Positions 26,201 to 35,431 of a stretch of 64,000 bases of DNA are shown one piece after another; the stretch's first letter is position 1, and the number at the start of each line of letters is the position of its first letter. The DNA comes from Rhodospirillaceae bacterium LM-1. GTDB taxonomy: Bacteria; Pseudomonadota; Alphaproteobacteria; Rhodospirillales; WMHbin7. Location of the stretch: the NCBI GenBank assembly GCA_902725215.1, contig CACUVI010000023.1, forward strand, positions 248,803 through 312,802, read 5' to 3'. The translations under genes and the position numbers were made by a program. The notes beneath the pieces are model-generated. The model made no database searches. It was not told where the DNA came from and was given only the letters and a program-made list of their open reading frames with translations.

Positions 26201-27346
26201 GTGTTCTTCAACAGGAACACGTCCGGCCTGACCCCTCTTGCGGTTTTCCGCGATCTTAAGGATCGCGGCGAACTGAAGCCCGATCCTGCCCAGTCCTTGG
26301 TCGCCGAGAAGCTGGAAAGCCTGTTTCACGCCTTGAAGGATTATCACCCCAGCCAGGGCGAGACCGGCTGGCGCGAACGATTCGGCCTGACCCGGCGCAA
26401 GGAGACCGAAGCGCCCCCCATGGGGCTGTACATTTACGGCGAAGTCGGGCGCGGCAAATCGATGCTGATGGATTTGTTCTTCCAGACTGTCACCATTGCC
26501 GGCAAGCGTCGCGTTCACTTTCATGAATTCATGCGCGACATCCACCAGGAAATCCACAAGTGGCGCCAGATGCCTGGACGCGAGAAGTTGGACCCGCTGC
26601 CCAGGATGGCCCGCCACATCGCCGAAGACGTCTGGCTTTTGTGCCTGGACGAATTGCAGATATTGGATATTGCCGACGCCATGATCGTGGGGCGCTTGTT
26701 CCAGTCCTTGCTGGACAATGGCGTGGTAATCGTCGCCACCTCGAACCGCCCGCCTCACGACCTTTATAAGGATGGATTGCAGCGCGAGCGTTTCCTTCCC
26801 TTCATCGAGCTGATCAATCAGCGTTTCGATGTGGTGGAATTGGCCTCGGGGCAGGATTATCGGCTCAATCGCCTGAAAGGACATCCCGTCTATCACGCCC
26901 CCTTGGGGGCCGAGGCCGAGGCGGCCCTGGAATACGCCTTCACCTTGCTTTCAGCAGGCGCGCAGGAAGAGGAAATCGCTATCCAGGTGCTGGGTCACGA
27001 GTTGATAGTGCCGAGAGCCAGGGACAAGGTGGCGCGTTTCACCTTTGCTCAATTGTGCGATTCACCCCTGGGGGCTGTCGATTATCTGGCCCTTGCCTCG
27101 CGTTTCGTGGCCCTGATCGTGTCGGAAGTGCCCTTGCTCAGTCCAGACCGGCGCGACGCCGCTAAGCGCTTCGTAACACTGGTTGATGCGCTCTACGATC
27201 ACCGCTGCATTCTGGTCTGTTCAGCCGCCGCGCCGCCCGAAGACCTGTATCCCAAAGGAGACGGCGCATTCGAGTTTCAGCGCACCGTCTCCCGCTTGAC
27301 TGAAATGCAAAGCCGCGACTATCTGGCCAGCAGCCATCTGGCTTGA
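26201..27346 (+). CDS. zapE: ZapE/AFG1-family AAA ATPase
   Basis: The 381-residue protein has Walker A GEVGRGKSMLMD, Walker B LLCLDELQILD, sensor 1 VIVATSNRPP and arginine-finger RERFLPF, as in ZapE (cell division) and yeast AFG1. The start is GTG at 26201, immediately after the DHH stop codon; no ATG lies close. N-terminal residues PLAVFRDLKDRGELKPDPAQ are the family's usual opening. In E. coli, ZapE associates with the division ring under stress. It is convergent with the gene at 27348, leaving one base between the stops. Confidence 0.93.
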   Translation: MFFNRNTSGLTPLAVFRDLKDRGELKPDPAQSLVAEKLESLFHALKDYHPSQGETGWRERFGLTRRKETEAPPMGLYIYGEVGRGKSMLMDLFFQTVTIAGKRRVHFHEFMRDIHQEIHKWRQMPGREKLDPLPRMARHIAEDVWLLCLDELQILDIADAMIVGRLFQSLLDNGVVIVATSNRPPHDLYKDGLQRERFLPFIELINQRFDVVELASGQDYRLNRLKGHPVYHAPLGAEAEAALEYAFTLLSAGAQEEEIAIQVLGHELIVPRARDKVARFTFAQLCDSPLGAVDYLALASRFVALIVSEVPLLSPDRRDAAKRFVTLVDALYDHRCILVCSAAAPPEDLYPKGDGAFEFQRTVSRLTEMQSRDYLASSHLA

Positions 27347-27347
27347 G

Positions 27348-28136
27348 TTATTGCTCGATGAAGACGCTCTTGGCCTTGGCCTGGGCAAAATATCGCCGCC
27401 AGAAGACTTCCAGATTCTTGCGCGTCTCCGGGGGGAGAGGCTTGCGCATTTTCGTGACGCCGTCATATTCGAAGTCGCTAAAGCCGAAGCCGTAGATTTG
27501 GACGTTGGTTCCTTCGATATTGCCAAAGCCCGAATTATGGCGGATTTTTGCCATCGCCTCATCGATCTCGAAGCTGCCCATCGCAATTTCCGGCGGCAGT
27601 TTCAAGTCGTCTTTTTCCAGAAGATCGCTAACCAGGACCAGACTGAGAATGCTGCCTTTGGGCAGATTCTGGCTGGCGGCGCTGATCGTGCCGGAGATCA
27701 CGGACTTGCGAATGTTGTTGTTTTTTGTCCAGCCGTATTTCGTTTTTCGCCAAGCGTTGAGCACGGCGTCTCTTAGTAATGGGCTGAAATCCTTCTCGTC
27801 ATGTTCGATTCTGGCGGTATTGAGCGGGCGGTCGAACAGCCCCATCTTCTTGCCTGGACGGCATTCGTTGAACAGCTTGTCGCGCCTGAGGGAATCGTCA
27901 ACGATCGATTCGATGACAACCCTTTGTCCTGGCGCCACGTTTTTTCCAAGCCAAGCCGCCGCCTGCTCGAGCGAATTCTGAAACACACCTTCCGGGCGGC
28001 TGGTTAGATCGATAAGCACCAACACGATGTCATCGCCAGTTTTGTAGTAGGAGCAATAGTCCTCATCGGCAAGCGCCTGTGCGGACAGGAACATGCTTGT
28101 CCAGGCAAGCGCCAGAATCTTAGCTAGGCGATGCAT
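27348..28136 (-). CDS. Exported von Willebrand-A-like protein
   Basis: The 262-residue product has a signal peptide (LALAWTSMFLSAQALA, cleavage near residue 23) and then the pattern of a vWA-like Rossmann fold. VLVLIDLTSRP is at the first strand, with D-x-T-x-R in place of the MIDAS D-x-S-x-S. A central helix region and LVLVSDLLEKDD follow at the second metal-site strand. It is likely periplasmic and could bind a partner protein. The ATG at 28136 has AAAGGA seven bases upstream and overlaps the end of the gene before it, so it forms an operon with the coiled-coil membrane protein. The family name is unknown to me. Confidence 0.65.
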   Translation of the reverse strand: MHRLAKILALAWTSMFLSAQALADEDYCSYYKTGDDIVLVLIDLTSRPEGVFQNSLEQAAAWLGKNVAPGQRVVIESIVDDSLRRDKLFNECRPGKKMGLFDRPLNTARIEHDEKDFSPLLRDAVLNAWRKTKYGWTKNNNIRKSVISGTISAASQNLPKGSILSLVLVSDLLEKDDLKLPPEIAMGSFEIDEAMAKIRHNSGFGNIEGTNVQIYGFGFSDFEYDGVTKMRKPLPPETRKNLEVFWRRYFAQAKAKSVFIEQ

Positions 28137-28138
28137 GA

Positions 28139-29350
28139 TCACATCCTTTCGTAGCGGTCGCGCAATTTATCGACTTCCAGGCTAATTCTGGCGTCGCCGA
28201 AATAGGTGGGAAGGCCCATCTTGCGCGCGCGCTGGTTGGCGTTTTGATAGGCCGCCAACTTGCGTCCCAGGACAAAGAGGACGCGGTTGACGATGCGATC
28301 CCTGCGCCTCGTCAGATTGTCGATGTCATTCTGGGCGATTTTCACCTCGGCTTCGTAGCGGCTGGTTTCGTTGGCGAGATTGCGCAGCAAGACGTCGTTT
28401 GTCTCCAAGAAGCGGCGGCGCTTTTCCTGAAAATTGCGCTCATGAGTCTCAAAAGTATCGGCGGCCTTGTTTCGCTCTATATCCAAGCGGTGATAGTCTG
28501 GATCGGGGTCGTGTCGCAGCCATGAAAGCAGCAGCCCAGTCACGAAAATAGAAATGTTGATGATCAGAAAGAAGATGCCGCTTTCCGTCGTGATGTTGCT
28601 GGTGCCGTTGGTTGTTGACAGATAGGCCAGCCGCAAATCGTAGACCAGCCAGATGATGCCGCCTGAAAGCAGCAGCAACAGGGTGGTCTTACTCCAGAAC
28701 AGGATGCGCCCGATCTTCCCGACGTCCTTCAGCAGCTCGCCTTGCTGGCGCAAGAGCTTGGCGACCATGTGGGCGAAGAAGATGAGCAGGAATCCCAAGG
28801 TGACGGCCAGGAAAAAGGCGACGAAAAGTGATTCCTTGAACACCTGCTGCATGGCGGGCAGGTTGATGGGAATTTCCGACAGGGCCAAGCCCAGAAACAA
28901 GAATGCGTAAACCCAAAAGCCCAGATAGACTTGAAGAGGGCGGCGCAGCTCCTCTGCTTTGCTTTTCAATTGGTCGTCGAGTTCAAGAAATTTCGTGCGT
29001 TTCTGCTCGTGGATCGCCGAAAGATCGCCATCGCTTTCCCGCATCCGGGTCAGCCTAGCTTCGCGTTCCTTCAGCAGATTTTCGCGGCGAGAGGAATAAC
29101 TTTCGACATATTGCTGTTTGCTGTCGCGCTCATCCTCCAATTTGGCCCGCTGATCCTGGATTTCCTGCATGAAGTCGCCCAGGTCCGTTTCGGCCCACTT
29201 GACCTGCTCAACCTCGTAGGGCGACAGGTCGCTTGTTCCGGGCAGCGGAAAATCCTTTTTCCCATCCTCTTCGCCGCGCTCGCGGTCGCGGGTCAGGTCG
29301 CGGTCGGTAAAGGTGTCGTAATAGGTCAGTCTGCTGCTTTGTGCGGTCAT
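28139..29350 (-). CDS. Coiled-coil inner-membrane protein of unknown function
   Basis: A 403-residue protein. Residues 1-140 are charged with long coiled-coil segments. Then come four membrane helices at about 143-163, 173-195, 216-237 and 256-277. The C-terminal 120 residues are again coiled coil (NFQEKRRRFLETNDVLLRN). Both coiled coils should be cytoplasmic. I do not recognise the family. It is the first gene of an operon with the exported vWA-like protein and has a good sigma-70 promoter at 29388-29417. Together they look like a membrane complex spanning cytoplasm and periplasm. Confidence 0.7.
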   Translation of the reverse strand: MTAQSSRLTYYDTFTDRDLTRDRERGEEDGKKDFPLPGTSDLSPYEVEQVKWAETDLGDFMQEIQDQRAKLEDERDSKQQYVESYSSRRENLLKEREARLTRMRESDGDLSAIHEQKRTKFLELDDQLKSKAEELRRPLQVYLGFWVYAFLFLGLALSEIPINLPAMQQVFKESLFVAFFLAVTLGFLLIFFAHMVAKLLRQQGELLKDVGKIGRILFWSKTTLLLLLSGGIIWLVYDLRLAYLSTTNGTSNITTESGIFFLIINISIFVTGLLLSWLRHDPDPDYHRLDIERNKAADTFETHERNFQEKRRRFLETNDVLLRNLANETSRYEAEVKIAQNDIDNLTRRRDRIVNRVLFVLGRKLAAYQNANQRARKMGLPTYFGDARISLEVDKLRDRYERM

Positions 29351-29387
29351 GGCCCCCTCGCAAGCACTCCTTAAAGTCGTTGCAGCG

Positions 29388-29417
29388 ACTATAATATTCC
29401 AAAAAAAGTAGTGTCAA
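29388..29417 (-). promoter_or_regulatory. Sigma-70-type promoter for the coiled-coil/vWA operon
   Basis: On the minus strand TTGACA (29412-29417) and TATAGT (29388-29393) are separated by 18 bases, close to consensus. The spacer carries a T-run. The inverted pair GTTGCAG (29379-29385) and CTGCAAC (29453-29459) brackets it and could be an operator between this and the divergent gene at 29479. Confidence 0.65.
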
Positions 29418-29478
29418 CGATAATGCGTCGTGATAGACGTATTAATCACAGACTGCAACAAGTAATACGAGATATGGC

Positions 29479-30297
29479 ATGCAGGCCCCCGAAATTCCTC
29501 ATTCAGTCGATTCGGAAGAACGCTGGCGCGGACTGGAGACCGGGATCAACGACCGTTTATCGCGTTTGACCGCTGCCGCCGCCAAGCCGGGTTTGTTTCA
29601 GTCCAAATCGTGGCCTAGATGGTTGGATGCGCAGATAAGGGCTGCGACCGCCTTCGCCGCCCTGTCTCGGCAGAACGGCTCGCATGTTCAATCCGCGTCA
29701 GAGCTGGAGGCGGAGATTCTAATCTGGATAGCGGCGGTCGATCGTCGTTTGGATGAAAGCAAAAGGCGCTGGGACAATCTCTCTTACGGCCTTGAGGTGG
29801 CTCTTGCCGCCTTGCTGGCGGCTCTGCTGGCTTTCGGCCATGCCAGCACCTTGCTGGGGTTCGTGAAGCAGGCCCTGGGCGACACCGCCTTTGCCGTGGC
29901 GATGGCGGGCATGGTTCTGGGCTTCATGGCCTATGTGTTGATCGATGCCGCGCTTGCTCTGATCGAGAGGAACCACCGGCAGAGATCTGCCATTCTGTTA
30001 TTGGCGGAATCGCTAAGACTGTTGCTGTTGTCCCCGGTCGCCCTGGGAATTATCGGCGGCCTTGCCGTGCAGGCGGCGGTCACGTCGGATTGCAACGGGG
30101 GAAAAGCCCTATGCATCCCGCTCTCCCCCTGGCTGCTGGGAGGGGTGGCTGGTTATTTTCTGGCGGTTCTGCACTATAACCGCATCTTCACGGCGTCGAA
30201 GGAAGACAAAAAGAAGTGGTTGGACTCTGCGCTTGCCGGTTGGATCGGACGTTTGTTCCAGCGATCAAAGCCATCGGAAAGCGAAAGCGGGAATTGA
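29479..30297 (+). CDS. Four-helix membrane protein of unknown function
   Basis: The 272-residue protein has a soluble, helical N-terminal 95 residues and then four hydrophobic segments at about 106-127, 138-163, 178-203 and 215-233. A short basic C terminus follows. No catalytic motif is visible and I do not recognise the family. It is divergent from the coiled-coil operon and shares its 128-base promoter region, so joint function is possible. It is convergent with the PadR-like gene. Confidence 0.62.
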   Translation: MQAPEIPHSVDSEERWRGLETGINDRLSRLTAAAAKPGLFQSKSWPRWLDAQIRAATAFAALSRQNGSHVQSASELEAEILIWIAAVDRRLDESKRRWDNLSYGLEVALAALLAALLAFGHASTLLGFVKQALGDTAFAVAMAGMVLGFMAYVLIDAALALIERNHRQRSAILLLAESLRLLLLSPVALGIIGGLAVQAAVTSDCNGGKALCIPLSPWLLGGVAGYFLAVLHYNRIFTASKEDKKKWLDSALAGWIGRLFQRSKPSESESGN

Positions 30298-30301
30298 AGG
30301 A

Positions 30302-30847
30302 TCAGCCGAGTCTTTGGCTTAAATCTTCAAGCCAAGCGATCCTGGCCTCTGCCTGGCCGATTTCCATGTCCAGCCATGAAATCAGATGTTCCGAGGTGCC
30401 GCTTTCCGACTCCTGGCGCTTCAGATCGATCAGGCGGGCGCGTTCGGTCGTCACGGCATCGGTCAGAATGGCGGCTTGCTCGGCTTGCTCGTCGGCGGGC
30501 AACAGGTGCAAGAAGCGCAGTTTGAGGGCGACGACCAGTTTGGTCAGGTCGCTGCCCGATCGCAATCGGGCTGTCAGAAGCGAGATCAGTTCCTTGCGGC
30601 CTGCCTCGGTAATGGCCAGCAGGGCGTCGTCTTCCATTCCCTTGCCATCGACGGCGTCAACCAGCCCCTCGTAGCGCAGAAGTTCAAGATTGCTGGACAT
30701 CATTTCCAGCGATGGGCCGACCAGACGGGTCACGAACTGACGGGTGCGCCCAGCCAAGTCGCCATAGCGGCGCGACTGCTCGGCCACCAAGCCCAGGGCG
30801 CAGAGCCTTACACTTTCCTTCGGCGTCAGTGTGAAGTCAGGAAACAT
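30302..30847 (-). CDS. PadR-like winged-helix transcriptional regulator
   Basis: The 181-residue protein begins with a winged-helix region (VRLCALGLVAEQSRRYGDLA to LELLRYEGLVDAVDG, then LLAITEAGRKEL). A long helical C-terminal half containing DAVTTERARLIDLKRQ follows, as in PadR proteins that dimerise through this part. PadR proteins are repressors of small-molecule stress or membrane-protein genes. The ligand is unknown. The likely target region is the neighbouring membrane-protein genes, by position only. Confidence 0.65.
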   Translation of the reverse strand: MFPDFTLTPKESVRLCALGLVAEQSRRYGDLAGRTRQFVTRLVGPSLEMMSSNLELLRYEGLVDAVDGKGMEDDALLAITEAGRKELISLLTARLRSGSDLTKLVVALKLRFLHLLPADEQAEQAAILTDAVTTERARLIDLKRQESESGTSEHLISWLDMEIGQAEARIAWLEDLSQRLG

Positions 30848-30938
30848 GCCCGCTATCTAACCAATGCGATCCATTCGCATCCAATATAGGCAGATTCCGC
30901 TCTCGCGTCTAGGGCGCTCTAATAAACGCGCCTTTGGC

Positions 30939-32165
30939 CTATTCGGCGGCCACGGCTTCCTTGTTCAAGCCCAAACGCTGCCAGACGTCGGCGAAGGCAT
31001 CGACCAGCTTGTCCATCATCTTGTCGTCGTGCAGCGGCGTTGGCGTGATGCGCAAACGCTCGGTTCCCTTGGGAACGGTCGGATAATTGATGGGCTGCAC
31101 ATAGATGTTGTGGCGAAATAAAAGCTCGTCGCTAGCCTGTTTGCAAAGCGCTGCATTGCCCACCATCACCGGCACGATATGGCTGACAGAGGGCAGGACC
31201 GGCAGTCCAAGTTGCTTGAAGCGCTTCTTCAAGGTGGCGGCGCGTTCCTGGTGACGCTCGCGCATCTCGTTGTGTTGGCGCAGATAACGGATGCTGGCCA
31301 GCGCTGCGGCAGCCACGCCGGGCGGCGGCGAGGTCGAAAAGATGAAACCCTGGCCGAAGCTGCGCACGAAATCGACCATGGCGGCCGAACCGGCGATATA
31401 GCCGCCCACCACGCCGATGGCCTTGGCCATCGTACCCTGGATGATGGTGATGCGGTCCAGAACGCCGTCGCGCTCGGCCACGCCCGATCCTTGCAGACCG
31501 TACATGCCGCAGGCATGCACTTCATCGCAATAGGTCATGGCGCCGTGTTTTTCAGCCACGTCGCAGATATCGGCCATGGGGGCGATGTCGCCATCCATCG
31601 AATAGACGGATTCGAAGGCCACCATCTTGGGCTGGTCCTTCGGATATTCGGACAGCATCCGGTCAAGGTCCTTGACGTCGTTATGCTTCCAGACATGCTT
31701 GTCGGAACGTCCGTGACGGATGCCTTCGATCATGGAATTGTGATTCAGCTCATCCGAAAAGATGACCATGCCCGGAATATGCGCGCCCAGGGTGGACAGC
31801 GTGGTCTGGTTGGCGACGTAACCCGAAGTGAACAGCAGCGCCGCTTCCTTTTGGTTCCAGTCGGCCAATTCCTTTTCCAATAGCACATGGTAATGGTTGG
31901 TGCCCGCGATGTTGCGCGTGCCGCCTGCCCCTGCGCCGCAAATTTTGACGGCCTCGACCATGGCGTCGATCACCACGGGGCTAAGCCCCATGCCAAGGTA
32001 ATCGTTTGAACACCAGACGGCGACGTCGGCCACCTGTCCATCGATCCGATAGTTCTTGGCATAGGGAAAGGACCCTGCTTGGCGTTCGAGATCGATGAAA
32101 ACTCGGTAACGGCCCTCGGTCTTCAACTCAGCCAGACGGTCTTGGAAAAACTTTTCGTACTTCAT
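30939..32165 (-). CDS. hemA: 5-aminolevulinate synthase
   Basis: HemA condenses glycine and succinyl-CoA to 5-aminolevulinate, the first step of haem and tetrapyrrole synthesis in alphaproteobacteria. The 408-residue protein shows [37 protein letters not shown] and the pyridoxal-phosphate lysine in [17 protein letters not shown]. The C-terminal [11 protein letters not shown] completes it. The ATG at 32165 gives the family opening MKYEKFF and has GGAG upstream; an ATG at 32171 adds two residues. The gene is monocistronic, divergent from the GGDEF-EAL gene. Confidence 0.96.
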   Translation of the reverse strand: MKYEKFFQDRLAELKTEGRYRVFIDLERQAGSFPYAKNYRIDGQVADVAVWCSNDYLGMGLSPVVIDAMVEAVKICGAGAGGTRNIAGTNHYHVLLEKELADWNQKEAALLFTSGYVANQTTLSTLGAHIPGMVIFSDELNHNSMIEGIRHGRSDKHVWKHNDVKDLDRMLSEYPKDQPKMVAFESVYSMDGDIAPMADICDVAEKHGAMTYCDEVHACGMYGLQGSGVAERDGVLDRITIIQGTMAKAIGVVGGYIAGSAAMVDFVRSFGQGFIFSTSPPPGVAAAALASIRYLRQHNEMRERHQERAATLKKRFKQLGLPVLPSVSHIVPVMVGNAALCKQASDELLFRHNIYVQPINYPTVPKGTERLRITPTPLHDDKMMDKLVDAFADVWQRLGLNKEAVAAE

Positions 32166-32369
32166 GCGCATCCGCTCCGGAAGTCGGCGAATCGGTCCGC
32201 CGACGGGAAGGACGCATCTTAATCGCCACAAGGGAGGGGAGCAACCCTTTGCTTGACAATGCGGCTTGGGGGTTACCCACAGGCGCTTGGACTTTCCAAC
32301 GCCGGTGAAAGCGGTTATGCTGATTGATGTTTATCACGTTGGAATCAAGGGGAAACTGGAAAAGGGTGC

Positions 32370-34457
32370 ATGGAGGCGATTGACGACGCATCCGCGCCGG
32401 CGGGTTTCGCCGCGCTGGCCGGAGGGCTGGGAGAGGCCGTATCCCTGATCGCGTTTCGCCGCGAGCGCAAGCCAGCGGGCGATGTGGCTTATTCATGGTT
32501 CTCCCCTGCGGCGCAAAGGCTTTTCGCTGGCGGCTTCGACAATCAGGCCTTGCCCGGCGTTCCCGCCGCCGTCCATTGGGCCGACCGCGATCAACTGGCC
32601 CAGGCCATTCGCCATTCCGCCGAGACGCTAGAGGTCAGCCGGGAAACCTTCAGGGCCATCACCCCATCCGGCGAGGTGATCTGGCTGGAAGGGGCAGCCA
32701 ATCCCCAGCGCCATGAAGACGGCACGGTCTCCTGGATGGGGGTGTGGACCGACGTCTCTGAAGGGAAGCGCGCCGAGCTGCGGCTCGATCTTATTCTAGG
32801 CCATGCATCCGACGGAATCATCCTGATTGACGGGGCGGGACAGATCCAACTTGTCAACACGGCCGCTTGCGACCTGTTCGGCTATGCGCAAGCGGAACTT
32901 CTGGGCCAGCCGGTCAGCCGCCTGATGAACGACAAGGATGCCCAGGAACATACCAAAAGCATTCAGCGTTATCTGACCAGCGGCCAAGCCAGCAAGGTGG
33001 GCAAGGGGCCGACCGAGCTGACGGCGAAGCGCAAGGATGGCAGCCTGTTTCCGCTTGACCTGTCGATCAGCGAAGTGCGTTCAGAGGGCAAGCTCTATTT
33101 CATCGGCATCGGACGCGATGTTTCGTCGCGCAAGGCAACCGACGAGCGGCTGGAATTTCTGGCCTATCACGATCCGCTGACCGGGCTGGCCAATCTTGCC
33201 CGTTTTCGGTCGGAGCTGGACGATCTTCTGGCCCAGCACAAGACGAGTGGATTGCCGATCAATCTCTTGTCCTTGGGCATCGATGGTTTTTCCTTCATCA
33301 ACACCACCCTGGGCCATCAAGTCGGCGATGCCGTCCTGAAGGCCATCGCCCAACGGCTTGTCGCATTGGCAGGCCCCCAGGCGCTGGTCGCTCGTGTCGG
33401 CGGCGACCGTTTCTTTGCCGTTCTGCCCGATGTGGCGCCCGGCAGGCAGATATCCGAGCGGGTCGAGCGCATCGCGCGCGGCATGAAGGACCCCTTGAAT
33501 GCCGAGGGCCAAGAGTTCGAATTGTCGGCGTCGGTCGGCGTTTCCGTTTGGCCCAAGGATGGCGAGGATGCCGCCAGCCTGATTCGCTATGCCGAAGCGG
33601 CGCACGACCAAGCCAAGTCAATCGGTCCCGGCAGCGTGCAGATATTCACGCAGGAATTGGGCGAGAAGGGGGCCAAGTCGCTGCGTTTGCAAAGCCGCAT
33701 CCGCAGGGCCATCGAGAACCAGGAATTTACCGCCTATTATCAGCCGCAAGTGGACCTGAAAAGCGGAGCCATCGTGGGCATGGAGGCGCTGGTGCGCTGG
33801 TTCACGCCCGAAGGCCCCATTTCACCCGTCGATTTCATTCCGGTGGCCGAGGAATTCGGCCTGATCGATCCGATCAGCGAAGTGATGGTCATGGCTGTCT
33901 GCCGCCAGCTTCGCGAATGGCGGGGCAAGGGGATTGCCTGCGTGCCGGTGGCGGTCAATATTTCCTGGCGCCAGTTCAGGAATCCCAGGCGTCTGCTGGC
34001 TTCGCTTGACGAGGCACTGAGCGCCACGGGCGTCGATCCGGGGTTGATCGAAATCGAACTGACCGAAAGTTCGGCCATGCAGGACATCGCCCAGGCCATC
34101 GCCACCATCCATATGCTGAACGAGCGCGGCCTGAACTGCGCCATCGACGATTTCGGCACCGGCTATTCCAGCTTAGGCGCGCTCAAGCGTTTTCCCATTC
34201 ACAAGCTGAAGGTGGATCGCTCGTTCGTGATCGATCTCGATACCGATCCCAACGACGCCGCCATCGTCAGCGCCATCATCGCCATGGCGCATGCGCTGAA
34301 ATTGAAGGTGGTGGCGGAGGGCGTCGAGACGGAAAGCCACCTTAGATATCTGCGTGAATTGGGGTGCGACACCCTGCAGGGCTATCTGTTCAGTCCGCCC
34401 GTGGCGCCGGAACGGGTCGAGGGTTTCCTGCGCGAAGGCAAGAAGCTGGAAAGTTAG
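32370..34457 (+). CDS. PAS-PAS-GGDEF-EAL protein with degenerate cyclase site
   Basis: The 695-residue cytoplasmic protein has two PAS domains (about 25-130, ending WMGVWTDVSEGKR, and 140-250, ending FIGIGRDVSSRK). A GGDEF domain follows (HDPLTGLANLARF) and then an EAL domain from about 445. The cyclase signature reads GGDRF, so c-di-GMP synthesis is unlikely. The phosphodiesterase site looks intact: EALVRW, NIS, ELTES, DDFGTGYSSL, KVDRSFV and EGVET. It should therefore break c-di-GMP, with the PAS domains and perhaps GTP binding to GGDRF as controls. No membrane segment is present. Confidence 0.93.
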   Translation: MEAIDDASAPAGFAALAGGLGEAVSLIAFRRERKPAGDVAYSWFSPAAQRLFAGGFDNQALPGVPAAVHWADRDQLAQAIRHSAETLEVSRETFRAITPSGEVIWLEGAANPQRHEDGTVSWMGVWTDVSEGKRAELRLDLILGHASDGIILIDGAGQIQLVNTAACDLFGYAQAELLGQPVSRLMNDKDAQEHTKSIQRYLTSGQASKVGKGPTELTAKRKDGSLFPLDLSISEVRSEGKLYFIGIGRDVSSRKATDERLEFLAYHDPLTGLANLARFRSELDDLLAQHKTSGLPINLLSLGIDGFSFINTTLGHQVGDAVLKAIAQRLVALAGPQALVARVGGDRFFAVLPDVAPGRQISERVERIARGMKDPLNAEGQEFELSASVGVSVWPKDGEDAASLIRYAEAAHDQAKSIGPGSVQIFTQELGEKGAKSLRLQSRIRRAIENQEFTAYYQPQVDLKSGAIVGMEALVRWFTPEGPISPVDFIPVAEEFGLIDPISEVMVMAVCRQLREWRGKGIACVPVAVNISWRQFRNPRRLLASLDEALSATGVDPGLIEIELTESSAMQDIAQAIATIHMLNERGLNCAIDDFGTGYSSLGALKRFPIHKLKVDRSFVIDLDTDPNDAAIVSAIIAMAHALKLKVVAEGVETESHLRYLRELGCDTLQGYLFSPPVAPERVEGFLREGKKLES

Positions 34458-34489
34458 GCCGCAGCCTTTAATGCAGCGGATACGAAGAG

Positions 34490-35101
34490 TCAGTCCTCGA
34501 CCAGTCCCTGCATGGCCAGCGTCGCATAGGTCTCGGCGATTTCCTCCAAGCTGGCGCCTTTGCCCGGCTGGTACCAGCGGCTCATCCAGTTCAGCATGCC
34601 CAATAGACCGAAAGCCACCATCTTGGGGCTAAGGCCCGGCTTGAAGCTGCCGCTTTCCTGACCTTGGCGCACCAGTTCCGACCACAGGTCGGTATAGTTT
34701 TTCCACATGCCGCGCAATTCTTCGAGTTTCTCGTCTTCGCTGAGATTCGACAATTCGCGCATGGTCAGCGTCAGCTCCAGGTAACCGGGGGCCAGCGATT
34801 GGACATGGCTGAGAATGGCGGTTTTCAGCTTTTCTGGAAATCCCATGGGGGCGTCCAGAATTTGCTGGATCGACAGCAACAGAGCCGTGCTTTGCGGAAG
34901 CACGATTTCCGCCAGGATCTCGTTGCGGCCCTTGAAATAGTAATAGATAGCCTCGCGTTTCACGCCGACGGCCTGCGCGATATCCTCGATCGAGGTCTGG
35001 CCGACCCCTTTGGCCTCGAAAATCTCGGCGGCGCAGCGCAGGATTTCATCCCGGCGCGACGGTGCGGACTCGTTTTTTCTGTACGGCATTCGGGATCCCA
35101 T
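34490..35101 (-). CDS. TetR-family transcriptional regulator
   Basis: A 203-residue protein with an N-terminal TetR helix-turn-helix: DEILRCAAEIFEAKGVGQTSIEDIAQAVGVKREAIYYYFKGRNEIL. A helical ligand-binding domain ends YQPGKGASLEEIAETYATLAMQG, a segment typical of regulators of fatty-acid or CoA metabolism. The ATG at 35101 is preceded by GGGGG. It is divergent from the small membrane protein/maoC/hisI group and may control it; the ligand is unknown. Confidence 0.88.
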   Translation of the reverse strand: MGSRMPYRKNESAPSRRDEILRCAAEIFEAKGVGQTSIEDIAQAVGVKREAIYYYFKGRNEILAEIVLPQSTALLLSIQQILDAPMGFPEKLKTAILSHVQSLAPGYLELTLTMRELSNLSEDEKLEELRGMWKNYTDLWSELVRQGQESGSFKPGLSPKMVAFGLLGMLNWMSRWYQPGKGASLEEIAETYATLAMQGLVED

Positions 35102-35251
35102 GATACCCCCAACCTCGTTCTGGCGCGTTTTGCTTTAGGAAAACCTAATGTTTAATTACGCATACCATAGCAGATTTAAGAAAAAGCCACTATATTCAGA
35201 GTCATGCTGAATTGACACGGCATACGTCTGCCCCGCAGCCGCAAGAAGCGC

Positions 35252-35431
35252 TTGGTTCTGGGCTGGGCGCTGGTGCTGGGCGGCATATTGGGCTTCCTGC
35301 CGGTCGTGGGCTTCTGGATGCTGCCCGTGGGCGTTGCCGTGCTGTCGGTCGATTTGCCGCGCATGCGCCGTTTCAGACGCAGATGCGTGGTGTTGTGGGG
35401 CAGGCGCAATGGAAAGGAAAAGCGCGCATGA
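35252..35431 (+). CDS. Small inner-membrane protein with uncertain start
   Basis: A short frame reads LVLGWALVLGGILGFLPVVG, then FWMLPVGVAVLSVDLPRMRR and a basic tail. This resembles a common short alphaproteobacterial membrane protein with two helices and a basic C terminus. The frame is open from 35216, but no ATG or GTG lies before the first helix. TTG 35252 is used here; a positive N terminus (RKKR) would need an unusual start such as CTG 35228. The TGA overlaps the ATG of the maoC-like gene, so it is probably the first gene of that operon. Confidence 0.45.
   Translation: MVLGWALVLGGILGFLPVVGFWMLPVGVAVLSVDLPRMRRFRRRCVVLWGRRNGKEKRA

Noticed and set aside
25319..26896. 525-codon open frame on the minus strand
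   Set aside because: Antisense to both the DHH and zapE genes, which have strong motifs; shadow frame.
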